Origin: Bifidobacterium callimiconis
GTDB taxonomy: Bacteria > Actinomycetota > Actinomycetes > Actinomycetales > Bifidobacteriaceae
DNA: 64,000 nucleotides
NCBI RefSeq assembly: GCF_003952005.1
Contig: NZ_QXGJ01000003.1
Span: forward strand, 243,425-307,424
Direction: 5' to 3'
The notes under the pieces were generated by a model, which worked only from the letters and a program-made list of their open reading frames with translations, was not told where the DNA came from and searched no databases. This document shows, piece after piece, positions 52,072-60,619 of this stretch (the stretch's first letter is position 1; every line of letters begins with the position of its first letter). A program made the position numbers and the translations under genes.

Positions 52072-52692
52072 ATGACCAACATCACCATCTTCGGCGCAGG
52101 CAACATCGGATCCGCCGTGGCGGGCATCGCCGTCAAGGCCGGCGTGACCGTGCAGGTCATCGACCGCAACCCCGACAAGGCCGCCGCGGCCGCCGAAGGC
52201 GTGACCGGCGCGAAGTTCGGCGCGGCCGAAATCACCGGCAGCATCGTCGTGCTCGCCCTGCCGTTCCCCGCCTACGACGAGGTCCTCGCCGCCTACGCCG
52301 ACCAGCTCGCCGGCAGGACCGTGGTGGACGTGGCCAACCCGATCGACTTCACCACCTTCGATCTGGCTCTGCCGGAGGGCGCGAAGTCCGCCGCCGAGTA
52401 TCTGGCCGGCAAGCTGCCGCAGTCGACGATCGTCAAGGGCTTCAACACCACGTTCGCCGCCACCTTGGCCCTCGGCGTCAACGACGGCGCCCCCACCGTG
52501 GTGCAGCTGGCCTCCGACGACGAGGACGCCAAGAAGTCCGTGGCCGCGTTCATCGAGGCCGCCGGACTGAAGACCGTGGACGCCGGCCCGCTCAAGCGCG
52601 CCCAGTACCTCGAGGGCTACGGCGCCCTGCAGATCATCCTCGGCGTGACCGAGCAGACCCCGTGGACCGGCGGCTTCAAGGTCGTGAAGTAA
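52072..52692 (+). CDS. NADP oxidoreductase, coenzyme F420-dependent family-like
   Basis: 206 residues. The N-terminal Rossmann segment TNITIFGAGNIGSAVAGIAVKAGVTVQVIDR is followed by VVLALPFPAYDEVLAAY, VVDVANPIDF and KGFNTTFAATL. This is the NADP-oxidoreductase family that contains F420-dependent reductases. Bifidobacteria are not known to make F420, so another electron partner is more likely; that is an inference. GAAAGGAA precedes the ATG. Controlled most likely by the divergent PadR. Confidence 0.87.
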   Translation: MTNITIFGAGNIGSAVAGIAVKAGVTVQVIDRNPDKAAAAAEGVTGAKFGAAEITGSIVVLALPFPAYDEVLAAYADQLAGRTVVDVANPIDFTTFDLALPEGAKSAAEYLAGKLPQSTIVKGFNTTFAATLALGVNDGAPTVVQLASDDEDAKKSVAAFIEAAGLKTVDAGPLKRAQYLEGYGALQIILGVTEQTPWTGGFKVVK

Positions 52693-52717
52693 CCGCGACC
52701 AGGACTCCGAACTGGGC

Positions 52718-53206
52718 TCACAACCCCAGTTCGTCGACCCACTTGGCCAGTTCGCGCTCGCTCACGTTCGCAGCGAGGCGACGGCCCTTCTCCCATTCGG
52801 CGTCGGGCGCGGAATCGTGCAGCTGCACGCCGTCGGCGCCGCGCACGCTCGAACCGGACGTGGCGAACGTCACGATGGTCTTGCCCTTCCAATCCTGGCT
52901 CTCCAGGAATGTGCGCACCACGCGCGGCGCGGTCTCCCACCACAGTGGATATCCCACGAACACCACGTCGTACGGCGTCACGTCGATCGGATGGTCGAGC
53001 GCCGGGCGGATCGAACGATCACGCTTCTCCACGCTCGAGCGGCTGGACGGATCACGCCAGTCGATGTCGGCGGCAGTGTACGGCTGCGCCGGCACGATCT
53101 CCTTGATGTCGGCGTCGGCCGCAGTCGCTAGTCGTGCGGCCACCGCCCGCGTGGTGCCCGTCGCCGAGAAATACGTGACCAGAATTCGCTTGCCTGACTT
53201 GCCCAT
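52718..53206 (-). CDS. Flavodoxin-like protein
   Basis: A 162-residue flavodoxin-fold protein: RILVTYFSATGTTRAVAARLATAADADIKEIVPAQPYT is the FMN phosphate loop, and YDVVFVGYPLWWETAPRVVRTFLE, IVTFATSGSSVRG follow. The Ser-Ala-Thr-Gly-Thr-Thr loop is complete. Relatives are stress-induced flavodoxins in Gram-positive bacteria. Its promoter carries a MerR-type operator between -35 and -10, and merR lies immediately upstream in the same direction. Confidence 0.9.
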   Translation of the reverse strand: MGKSGKRILVTYFSATGTTRAVAARLATAADADIKEIVPAQPYTAADIDWRDPSSRSSVEKRDRSIRPALDHPIDVTPYDVVFVGYPLWWETAPRVVRTFLESQDWKGKTIVTFATSGSSVRGADGVQLHDSAPDAEWEKGRRLAANVSERELAKWVDELGL

Positions 53207-53235
53207 ATGAGGCTCCTTTCCTATACGCTTCTAGT

Positions 53236-53264
53236 CCTATAGACCTCGAGCGCTTGAAGTCAAC
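53236..53264 (-). promoter_or_regulatory. MerR-type promoter/operator of the flavodoxin gene
   Basis: On the minus strand: -35 TTGACT, then the imperfect palindrome GACTTCAAGC/GCTCGAGGTC spanning the spacer, then TATAGG. This is the classical MerR layout with the operator inside the core promoter. As drawn the spacing is 16 bp. Confidence 0.55.
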
Positions 53265-53321
53265 GACTACGCCGACAGCGTTTTCGTACGATCCACCCGA
53301 AACACCCGGCAACGGGCATAA

Positions 53322-53804
53322 TCAGCGACCGACGCCACCCGTCACCTTGCCGTCGGACTGCAGATGCTTGACCTTATCCACGATGTCGGAGTTCTCCTCC
53401 AGCAGACGCCGGGCATCATCGGCCCGCCCTTCGGCGACGGCCCGCCAGTAGAGCGTCTTGAACGACACGTACGCCTGCTGCATACGAATAACCTCGGCCC
53501 TGGCGGCAAGCCGCAGCGCCTGCGCGTCGAGCAGTTCCATCTGACGACGGGCGCCCTCGGCCCCTTCCGCCGCGTTGGCGAGGTACTCGCGCATGGCGTC
53601 AAGCGGCATGCCGGTGGACGACAGGCACGAGATCGTGGTCAGCCGCTCGAGATCGGCGTCGGAGTATGCGCGGTGCCCGGAACTCGGATCGCGCGCGATC
53701 GGCGGAATGATGCCCACCTGCTCGTAGTAGCGCAGCGTGGATTCCGGCAGTCCCGAGATCAGCGACGCCTCGCGAATGGTGTGCCATGTGGTCGTAGCGC
53801 TCAT
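53322..53804 (-). CDS. MerR-family transcriptional regulator
   Basis: 160 residues. The MerR winged helix is canonical: IREASLISGLPESTLRYYEQVGIIPPIARDPSSGHRAYSDADLERLTTI. A coiled-coil dimerisation helix follows (LLDAQALRLAARAEVIRMQQAYVSF) and a C-terminal region without Cys clusters, so metal sensing is unlikely. It precedes the flavodoxin gene, whose promoter has a MerR-type operator. It may sense redox or drugs. Confidence 0.92.
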   Translation of the reverse strand: MSATTTWHTIREASLISGLPESTLRYYEQVGIIPPIARDPSSGHRAYSDADLERLTTISCLSSTGMPLDAMREYLANAAEGAEGARRQMELLDAQALRLAARAEVIRMQQAYVSFKTLYWRAVAEGRADDARRLLEENSDIVDKVKHLQSDGKVTGGVGR

Positions 53805-53953
53805 ATCATCGATCCTTTCCGAAACCGGCTTTCGGCTTGTCCCATCGGGATCATTTGATCACGGGCCGAGGGAAATGACCAATACTTTTGCGCAATGCAG
53901 AAGTATGTGGATTGGGTATGGCGGGCGGGAGGGGCGGGTGTCTGAGGTTTGAG

Positions 53954-54008
53954 CCCTCCCTCAGTCGCGCGTTCGCGCGACAGCTCCCTCCCGTGGAGGG
54001 AGCACACT
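53954..54008. repeat. REP-like palindrome, family 1
   Basis: CCCTCCCTCAGTCGCGCG, TTCGCGCGACAGCTCCCTCC and GGAGGGAG, with stems GTCGCGCG/CGCGCGAC and CTCCCTCC/GGAGGGAG, in the gap downstream of the MATE gene. Compare 20571, where the first stem is GTCACGCG/CGCGTGAC. Confidence 0.7.
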
Positions 54009-54072
54009 GCCATTGAATGCAGCCTGACCGTCACGCGTGCAGTCTCGTCGTGGCATCTTGGGAGGGGGCGAT

Positions 54073-55425
54073 TTATCGGTGCAGGGATCTGAGGATGTAC
54101 CGCTGGATGGGGATGGTGACGGCGAAGGTGAGGATGTCGGACACGGACTGCGCCATCTCCACGCCCAGCACGCCAAGGAAGTGCGGCAGGATCAGCACGG
54201 CGGGCGCCAGAAACAGTCCGGTTCGGCATACGGCGAGGAACGAGGCGATGCCGGTCTTGCCGAGCGTCTGACTCATCATGTTGCCCATCATGTTCACGCC
54301 GTTGGTCACCACCGTGACGCATTGGAAATGCAACGCAGCCACGCCCACCGCCACCACGGCCGGATCGGAACGGAAGATCTCGACCAGCTGCGGCGCGAAC
54401 GACCAGATCAGCACGGCCAGGGCCAGCAGCACACCGGTGGCGAGCTTCACGCAGAACCAGTAGGCCTGACGCACACGATCGTATTTGCCGGCGCCGTAGT
54501 TGTAGCCACATACCGGCTGGAACCCCTGCCCCAAACCGATGATGATCGAATTGGCGCCGAGCATGATGCGCATCACGATGGCCATACCCGCGATGGCCGC
54601 GTCTCCGAACGGATTGGCGGCGATGTTCACGCAGGTGGTGGCGATCGATCCGGCGCTCTGACGGACCAGCGACGGCAGGCCACCTCCCGCGATCTCGCGC
54701 AGCAGCAGCACGTCCGGCCGGCAGTTGCGCAGCGACAGGCGGATCACACCGAATTTGCGGCTCATCGTCGTCAGGATGACGAAGCTCACCGTCTGGCAGA
54801 TGCCGGTCGCCAGTCCCGCGCCGAAGATGCCCATGTGCAGCACGAAGATGAACAGCGGAGCGAGCAGGAAGTTGAGTAGCGCGCCGGTCACCAGTCCGAT
54901 CATGCCGAACGCCGACTGACCCTGATAACGCAGCAGTCCGTTGAGCGAGAACGATCCGCACACGCAGGGCGCGGCCATGAGGATCGGCGTCAGATACTGC
55001 ACGGCGTACGGCGCGATGGTGGTGGTGGAGCCGAGCATCATGACCAGCGGATGCAACGTGAGCAGTCCGATGATCGCCACGGTCAGGCCGCACAATACCG
55101 ATCCGGCGAAACCGACGGCCAGCAGTCTGGCCGCACGATCGTCGTTGCGTTTGCCCAGTTCACGACTCATGGAGTTGCCCGCGCCGTTGCCGAAGAAGAA
55201 TCCGATGGCCTGCAACACGGTCATGATCGAAAATGCGATGCCGATCGCGCCGGACTGGGAGGTGCCGAGCTGTCCGATGAAGAACGTGTCGGTCAGATTG
55301 TAGGCGGTGGTGACCAGATTGGAGATCACCGCCGGCAGACACAGCCGCAGGATCAGCGGCCGGATCGGGCTGCCCGTCATCTGCCGGTACTTGGCGTCGG
55401 CGCTCGCCCGTTTGATCGTATGCAT
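54073..55425 (-). CDS. MATE-family multidrug efflux protein
   Basis: 450 residues, 12 hydrophobic segments. Starts with QMTGSPIRPLILRLCLPAVISNLVTTAYNLTDTFFIGQLG, the MATE first-helix signature. The internally repeated second half begins after GGGLPSLVRQSAGSIATTC, and GQGFQPVCGYNYGAGKYDRVRQAYW is the MATE-conserved stretch. Cation/drug antiport is the usual role. The start at 55425 (MHTIKR) lies just before the family N-terminus; a longer frame reaches 55527 without support. It lies divergent from the VWA lipoprotein operon. Confidence 0.92.
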   Translation of the reverse strand: MHTIKRASADAKYRQMTGSPIRPLILRLCLPAVISNLVTTAYNLTDTFFIGQLGTSQSGAIGIAFSIMTVLQAIGFFFGNGAGNSMSRELGKRNDDRAARLLAVGFAGSVLCGLTVAIIGLLTLHPLVMMLGSTTTIAPYAVQYLTPILMAAPCVCGSFSLNGLLRYQGQSAFGMIGLVTGALLNFLLAPLFIFVLHMGIFGAGLATGICQTVSFVILTTMSRKFGVIRLSLRNCRPDVLLLREIAGGGLPSLVRQSAGSIATTCVNIAANPFGDAAIAGMAIVMRIMLGANSIIIGLGQGFQPVCGYNYGAGKYDRVRQAYWFCVKLATGVLLALAVLIWSFAPQLVEIFRSDPAVVAVGVAALHFQCVTVVTNGVNMMGNMMSQTLGKTGIASFLAVCRTGLFLAPAVLILPHFLGVLGVEMAQSVSDILTFAVTIPIQRYILRSLHR

Positions 55426-55651
55426 GCGAACCACGGGACGGTACTGTACTCGCGCGCCGGAACCGGACGGAACACCTCGTTCGGAACATGAAATACGCAA
55501 ACTACCAGCGTGATATGCGGAATACATGCAGAGTTCACCATGCGTTCAACTTCGTACCCTCCTATGGCAACGTTCACGATCGACAATGATCATAAGGATA
55601 TGTGCCCTTCCGCCAAACAGACGCTGGAAGGGCCTCGACAGGGGAGACAGG

Positions 55652-57394
55652 ATGCTCGGACCACGAACCGCATCGATAACACAGGCATTGAGAAAACGTA
55701 CGGTCGCGGTGGTGGCGACGGTGCTGGCCACGGCCATGATGCTGGCCGGATGCGCGGGCGGCAACGATAACGCGAACGGCGGATCCGGCAACGTGTCGGA
55801 CGGCTCGTATTCCACCACGCCGACGTCGGGCGACGTCAAGACCCAGGAGTTCAAACCCAAGTCCGGCTCCCCCACCGCCACGCTGAAGATCGCGTCGGGC
55901 TCCGAGAACCGTGAGGTGGCGGGCGCGATCCAGAAGGCCGCGGACGACTCCAAGGTGGCCGTCACGCTCGACTACATGGGTTCGCTCGACATCATGAACA
56001 CGCTCGAGAACGGCGGCGGCGACTACGACGCCGTATGGCCGGCGTCGAGCATGTGGATCTCGATGGGCGACACCAAGCACATCGTCAAGAACACGCAGAG
56101 CACGTCCACCACGCCGATCGTGTTCGGCATCGCGAAGAAGAAGGCCCAGCAGCTCGGATGGGCGAATGACGACGGCACGACCAAGTCGGTGGCCACGACG
56201 GACATCATCGACGCCGTGCAGTCCGGGCAGCTGAAGTTCTCGATGACCAGCGCCACGCAGTCGAACTCGGGCGCATCCGCCTATCTGGCGTTCCTGACCG
56301 CCATCGCCAAGACCGGTCAGGCGCTCACGCAGGACGATCTCAACAAGACCGACGTGCAGAACTCGGTCAAGACGCTGCTGTCGGGCGTGGATCGTTCGTC
56401 CGGTTCATCCGACTGGCTCAAGGACATGGTCGTGGCCAACCCCGACCGGTTCGATGCGATGGTCAACTATGAATCGCTGGTCATCCAGGCCGACAAACAG
56501 CTGACGAAGGACGGCAAGGATCCGCTCGTGGCGATCTACCCCGCCGACGGCATCGCCGTGTCCGACTCGCCGCTCGGCTACGTGGACCGCGGGCAGAAGA
56601 CCGACAAGGCATTCGGCGAGTTCAGCAAGGCGCTGCAGTCCAAGAGCGCCAAGCTGCTGTTCGAGGAATCCGGCCGCCGTACCGGCCTCGGCGGCGTGCT
56701 CACCTACGCCGACAACGCCAAGGTGAAGGACTCGTTCCGCTCCGAATGGGGCATCAACACCGCGTCGTCTGCACTCAAGACCATCCCCATGCCCTCGGCC
56801 GACGTGATCGACTCGTCGCTGCGCGTCTACCAGACCATCCTCAGGAAGCCCAGCTGGACCGTATGGGTGGTGGACTACTCCGGATCCATGGACGGTTCGG
56901 GCAAGGACGGCGTAGTGCGCGGACTCAAGGCGGCGCTCGACCCCGATCAGGCCAAGCAGGCCCACATCGAGCCGGGCAACGACGACGTGAACGTGCTCAT
57001 CCCGTTCTCCTCCGACGCCTTCAGCCCCACCAAGACCACCGGCGCCGACACGAGCGCCATCCTGAACACGGGAGCCGACACCCAGCCGAACGGCGGCACC
57101 GACATCTACGCGGGACTCGAGGCCGCGCTGAAGGACAACATGCCCAGCGACTTTTCCAAGTACACCACGGCGATCGTGCTCATGACCGACGGCCAGTCGC
57201 AGACCGGCAACAAGGACGCGTTCACCGCCGACTACAAGGCCAACGGCCATGAGGTGCCGATCTTCCCGATCATGTTCGGCGAGGCCGATCCCAGCCAGCT
57301 CAACGAACTGGCGAGCCTGTCGAACGCCAAGGTGTTCGACGGTCGCACCGAGGATCTGGCCACCGTGTTCCGTCAGGTGAAGGGATACAACTGA
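55652..57394 (+). CDS. Lipoprotein with solute-binding-like and von Willebrand A domains
   Basis: 580 residues. A lipoprotein signal peptide runs KRTVAVVATVLATAMMLAGC with the lipid-attached Cys. Residues ~50-390 read as an extracellular solute-binding-like domain (LKIASGSENREVAGAIQKAAD, LDYMGSLDIMNTLENGGGDYDAVWPASSMWI). A C-terminal VWA domain has the MIDAS Asp408-x-Ser-x-Ser (DYSGSM) and TDG motifs. ATG at 55652 after GGGAGA; the longer frame from 55526 lacks a leader. Heads an operon with an XpaC-like protein (1-base overlap), an anchored binding protein and TelA. This combination appears in proposed TelA/Ter-type envelope stress systems; the specific role is not established. Confidence 0.88.
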   Translation: MLGPRTASITQALRKRTVAVVATVLATAMMLAGCAGGNDNANGGSGNVSDGSYSTTPTSGDVKTQEFKPKSGSPTATLKIASGSENREVAGAIQKAADDSKVAVTLDYMGSLDIMNTLENGGGDYDAVWPASSMWISMGDTKHIVKNTQSTSTTPIVFGIAKKKAQQLGWANDDGTTKSVATTDIIDAVQSGQLKFSMTSATQSNSGASAYLAFLTAIAKTGQALTQDDLNKTDVQNSVKTLLSGVDRSSGSSDWLKDMVVANPDRFDAMVNYESLVIQADKQLTKDGKDPLVAIYPADGIAVSDSPLGYVDRGQKTDKAFGEFSKALQSKSAKLLFEESGRRTGLGGVLTYADNAKVKDSFRSEWGINTASSALKTIPMPSADVIDSSLRVYQTILRKPSWTVWVVDYSGSMDGSGKDGVVRGLKAALDPDQAKQAHIEPGNDDVNVLIPFSSDAFSPTKTTGADTSAILNTGADTQPNGGTDIYAGLEAALKDNMPSDFSKYTTAIVLMTDGQSQTGNKDAFTADYKANGHEVPIFPIMFGEADPSQLNELASLSNAKVFDGRTEDLATVFRQVKGYN

Positions 57395-58080
57395 TGCTCA
57401 GCGTCATCGCCAGCTTCGTCGCGGGCCTGGTGCTCGCACTACTGGGATTCTGGATCTGCGGCGGTGGAATCCCCGGAATCGTGGTCGCCCTGATTCTGGC
57501 CGTGGCCGGCTATGTGGGCGTGGGCTTCCTCACCCAGCCCGAGCGCAAGCTCGGTCAGGTGCTCGCCTCCGCCATACCCAACGGGCAGAAGGCCGTGGAG
57601 GCCATCGACGCCGCCAATGCGAACCTCAGCGCCATCGGCAAGCTGCGCTCCCAGGTGCGCGATCAGTTCGTGGGCAAGGAGGTCGACGACTTCGCCGTGG
57701 CCACGCGCGCGCTCGTGCAGTTCGTGGAATCCAACCCGCAGTCGTACGACACGCTGCGCCACTACGTGAACGTGTACGGCGTGCAGACCGAGAAGCTGCT
57801 GCGCGGCTACGTGGAGGTAGAGCAGTCCGGTGCCACGGATCAGATCAGCAAGGCGCGCGCGGAGACCATCGAGGCGCTGCAGGTGCTTGAGCAGACGGCG
57901 GCGGGTGAACTGTCTCGCGCGGTGGAGGCCAAGACGCTCGCCCTGTCCGCCGATTCCGACGCGATCGTTCGTCTGGCGAGCATGGACGGATACACGGCGA
58001 CGGCGACGCAGGGTGCGCAGCACGAACACACGTCGGACGGCAACGTGCAGGGGTCGAACGTGCAGGGAGGAAATCGGTGA
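57394..58080 (+). CDS. XpaC-like membrane protein
   Basis: 228 residues. Two N-terminal hydrophobic helices (VIASFVAGLVLALLGFWICGG and GIVVALILAVAGYVGVGFL) precede a helical cytoplasmic domain with AIPNGQKAVEAIDAANANLSAIGKLRSQV and LRHYVNVYGVQTEKLLRGYVEV. This matches XpaC (5-bromo-4-chloroindolyl phosphate hydrolysis family), often encoded beside telA. The start overlaps the previous stop by one base and its stop overlaps the next GTG. It probably acts as a membrane partner of TelA; no hydrolase residues are identifiable. Confidence 0.82.
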   Translation: MLSVIASFVAGLVLALLGFWICGGGIPGIVVALILAVAGYVGVGFLTQPERKLGQVLASAIPNGQKAVEAIDAANANLSAIGKLRSQVRDQFVGKEVDDFAVATRALVQFVESNPQSYDTLRHYVNVYGVQTEKLLRGYVEVEQSGATDQISKARAETIEALQVLEQTAAGELSRAVEAKTLALSADSDAIVRLASMDGYTATATQGAQHEHTSDGNVQGSNVQGGNR

Positions 58081-59177
58081 AAATCGGAAAATCGAAGATC
58101 ATAGGTCTGGCCGCGCTGCTGGTCGTGGTGCTGGTCATCTGCGGCGCTGTGGCGTTCCGCGGATGGCAGCAGAAAAACACGCCCACGCCGGTCAAGACCG
58201 AAACGGTCACCGGATATCTCGGCGGTGAGAAGATCAGTCTGTTCGAGGACCAGAAATTCCTTGACCTCGCCAAGAAGAACGGCCTGGACGTCGACTACCG
58301 CAAGGCCGGATCGCTCGACATGATGACCGCCGACCGCAGCGGCATGAGCTACCTGTTCCCCTCGTCCAAGGTGGCGGTGGAATATGGCAAGGCGCAGAAG
58401 ATCGACACGTCCGGCGCCGACATCGTGTTCAACAGCCCGATCGTGATCTACACGCACAAGCAGGTGGCCGATTCGCTCGTGGCGAGCGGTCTGATGAGTC
58501 AGGAGAACGGCGTCTACCACATCGACATGGCCAAGGCCGTGGACGCGATGAAGAACAACAAGAGCTGGGCCGACGTGGGTTGGTCCGGCGGATACGGACA
58601 GTTCCGCATCGACTCCACCGACCCGGTGAAGTCGAACTCCGGCAATGAATACGCGGCACTCGTGGCCGACGTGCTCAACGGCGGACAGCCGGCGACCACC
58701 GATTCGGTGCAGCGCGACGGCGCCACCATCCAGGCGATCTTCGGCAAGTCCGGCTGGATGGACTCCAGCTCGGAGGACAGCTTCAACCAGTTCCTTACGC
58801 TCGGCGTGGGCTCCAAGCCCATGATGATCGGCTACGAGAACCAGGTGCTCGATCTGGCCGTCAACCAGCCCGACGCGTGGAAGCAGGTGAAGGACGACAT
58901 CGTGATCGTCTACCCCACTCCCACCGTGTGGAGCACGCACATGCTGATCCCGCTCGACGACAAGGGACATAAGCTGCTCAATCTGCTGAAGAGCGACGAT
59001 GTGCAGAAGCTGGCATGGCAGCAGCACGGATTCCGGTCCGCGAACTTCAGCGGAACCGACGGCATCAAGCGCTTCGGCGTGCCGGGCACGGTGGATCAGG
59101 TGACGTCGGTGACCGAACTGCCGAGCAACGACGCCATGCAGGCCATCATCGCCATCCTGCAGAAGCAGCAGGGCTGA
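58077..59177 (+). CDS. Membrane-anchored solute-binding-like protein
   Basis: 366 residues. One N-terminal membrane helix (IIGLAALLVVVLVICGAVAF) without a lipobox, then an extracellular solute-binding-like domain: KISLFEDQKFLDLAKKNGLDVDYRKAGSLDMMTAD, SYLFPSSKVAVEYGKAQ, IVFNSPIVIYTHKQVADSL. The domain resembles the N-terminal part of the VWA protein at the head of the operon (GSLDMM/GSLDIM), so the two may have arisen by duplication. GTG start at 58077 overlaps the xpaC-like TGA. It lacks permease or ATPase partners, so it is not a normal transporter component. Confidence 0.82.
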   Translation: MKIGKSKIIGLAALLVVVLVICGAVAFRGWQQKNTPTPVKTETVTGYLGGEKISLFEDQKFLDLAKKNGLDVDYRKAGSLDMMTADRSGMSYLFPSSKVAVEYGKAQKIDTSGADIVFNSPIVIYTHKQVADSLVASGLMSQENGVYHIDMAKAVDAMKNNKSWADVGWSGGYGQFRIDSTDPVKSNSGNEYAALVADVLNGGQPATTDSVQRDGATIQAIFGKSGWMDSSSEDSFNQFLTLGVGSKPMMIGYENQVLDLAVNQPDAWKQVKDDIVIVYPTPTVWSTHMLIPLDDKGHKLLNLLKSDDVQKLAWQQHGFRSANFSGTDGIKRFGVPGTVDQVTSVTELPSNDAMQAIIAILQKQQG

Positions 59178-59200
59178 GGGCTGAGGGAACAGTCCTCCGA

Positions 59201-59270
59201 CTCCCCTCGCTGAGGGGAGCTGTCGGCAAAGCCGACTGAGGGGAGCCACCAGCCGCAATCCCCCCCCCCC
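59201..59270. repeat. REP-like palindrome and C11 tract upstream of telA
   Basis: CTCCCCTCGCTGAGGGGAGC and GTCGGCAAAGCCGAC (59201-59240) are family-1 REP-like stems. They are followed by a run of 11 Cs (59260-59270), 32 bases before the telA ATG and ahead of its AAAGG. Such tracts can vary in length by slippage. Confidence 0.75.
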
Positions 59271-59302
59271 ACAACGTTCCGTATAGAAAGGCTCAATCAA
59301 TC

Positions 59303-60445
59303 ATGAAGGAAATCTCACTCAGCGACCTCGCCGGATCGAACACGACCACCGGCTCCGATCTGACGACCCCCACCACGGCCGAAGCGGACGTGGCCGTCAC
59401 CCCCGACCAGCAGATCGCCAAACTGAGCCCGGCCGATCAGGCCCGGGTGGTTCAGCTGGCCGAATCGCTTGATCTGACGCGTTCGGGCATCGAATCCTCC
59501 TACGGCAAGGACGTGCAGCGCGCCACCTCGAGCTTCGCCGACGACATCCTGTCCCACACCCGTTCCAAGGACGCCGGACAGGCGGGCGAGCTGCTGCAGG
59601 GACTGCTCGTCACCGTGGATGAGGCCGAGCTCAGCGGCGTGAAGAAGATCCCGATTCTCGGCACCGTGGCCGTGAGCATCGCCAAGCTGCGCCGCCGTTA
59701 CGAGAAGGTGTCGTCGCAGATCGACGACATCGTCAGTCAGCTCGAGCGGGCGCAAAGCCAGCTGACGAGCGACATCAGCATGTTCAACACCATGTATGAC
59801 CGCAACGCCGAGCAGTACCGCGATCTCAAGATCACCGTGCTCGCCGGAAAGAAGGCGCTCGACGACTTCAACACGAACCAGCTGCCCAAGCTCGAGGAGC
59901 AGGCCAAGGCGTCGCAGGACCCGATGCAGGCGCAGATTCTTTCCGATTTCAAGGCGAAGCTGGAACGGTTCGCCAAGCGGCTGGATGATCTGGACCGCGT
60001 GAGCGTGATCTGCCTGCAGACCGCGCCGCAGATCAAGATCATCCAGAACGCCGACCAGATGGTGTGCGACAAGATCGACACGACGATCTCCACCACGATC
60101 CCGGTGTGGAAGAGTCAGATGGTGATCGCGCTCGGTCTGGAGAACCAGCGTCAGGCGCTCGAACTGCAGAAGAAGACCGACGACGTGACCAACCGGCTCA
60201 TTCAGGCCAACGCCCGTGCGCTGCACCAGAGCGCCGTGGAGGCGGAGAGGGCGAACCAACGTTCCGTGGTGGACATCGAAACGCTGGAGAAGGTCAACTC
60301 CGAGCTGATCTCCACGCTGCGCGAGACCGTGCAGATCCAGCGCGAAGGCAAGGCCAACCGCGAGGCCGCCGAAGTGAAGATGCGTCAGCTCGAAGGCGAT
60401 CTGAAGAACGCGCTCATCGAAAACGCCCAGTCGCTGGGCCGGTAG
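59303..60445 (+). CDS. telA: TelA/KlaA-family toxic anion resistance protein
   Basis: 380 residues, mostly helical and soluble. The TelA core is visible: LVTVDEAELSGVKKIPILGTVAVSIAKLRRRYEKVSSQID, MFNTMYDRNAEQYRDLKITVLAGKKALD, and QTAPQIKIIQNADQMVCDKIDTTISTTIPVWKSQMVIALGLENQRQAL. The family is linked to tellurite and other envelope stresses; its mechanism is unknown. It is the last gene of the VWA-XpaC-SBP-TelA cluster, separated from the third gene by 125 bases holding a REP-like palindrome and a C11 tract, so it may have its own expression level. Confidence 0.92.
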   Translation: MKEISLSDLAGSNTTTGSDLTTPTTAEADVAVTPDQQIAKLSPADQARVVQLAESLDLTRSGIESSYGKDVQRATSSFADDILSHTRSKDAGQAGELLQGLLVTVDEAELSGVKKIPILGTVAVSIAKLRRRYEKVSSQIDDIVSQLERAQSQLTSDISMFNTMYDRNAEQYRDLKITVLAGKKALDDFNTNQLPKLEEQAKASQDPMQAQILSDFKAKLERFAKRLDDLDRVSVICLQTAPQIKIIQNADQMVCDKIDTTISTTIPVWKSQMVIALGLENQRQALELQKKTDDVTNRLIQANARALHQSAVEAERANQRSVVDIETLEKVNSELISTLRETVQIQREGKANREAAEVKMRQLEGDLKNALIENAQSLGR

Positions 60446-60510
60446 TCGGCGCGGATTCTGACCGTCGTGGCGGACGGGCAGACAGACGGATGGAGTGCGT
60501 CTCATCGGCG

Positions 60511-60606
60511 AGATCACCTCATCCGTCCGTCTACGACGGCCACCTTCCCCTCAAGGGGAAGGAAAAGGTGGAGAGCCTGACTGATCTTCCCCTCAAGGGG
60601 AAGGAA
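60511..60606. repeat. REP-like repeat, family 2
   Basis: GATCACCTCATCCGTCCGTC and CGACGGCCACC precede the palindrome CTTCCCCTCAAGGGGAAGG (60545-60563), which recurs at about 60586-60604. A nearly identical block is at 62942-62998. It lies between telA and the zinc lipoprotein gene (convergent). Confidence 0.75.
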
Positions 60607-60619
60607 GAGAGAAAGCCCC

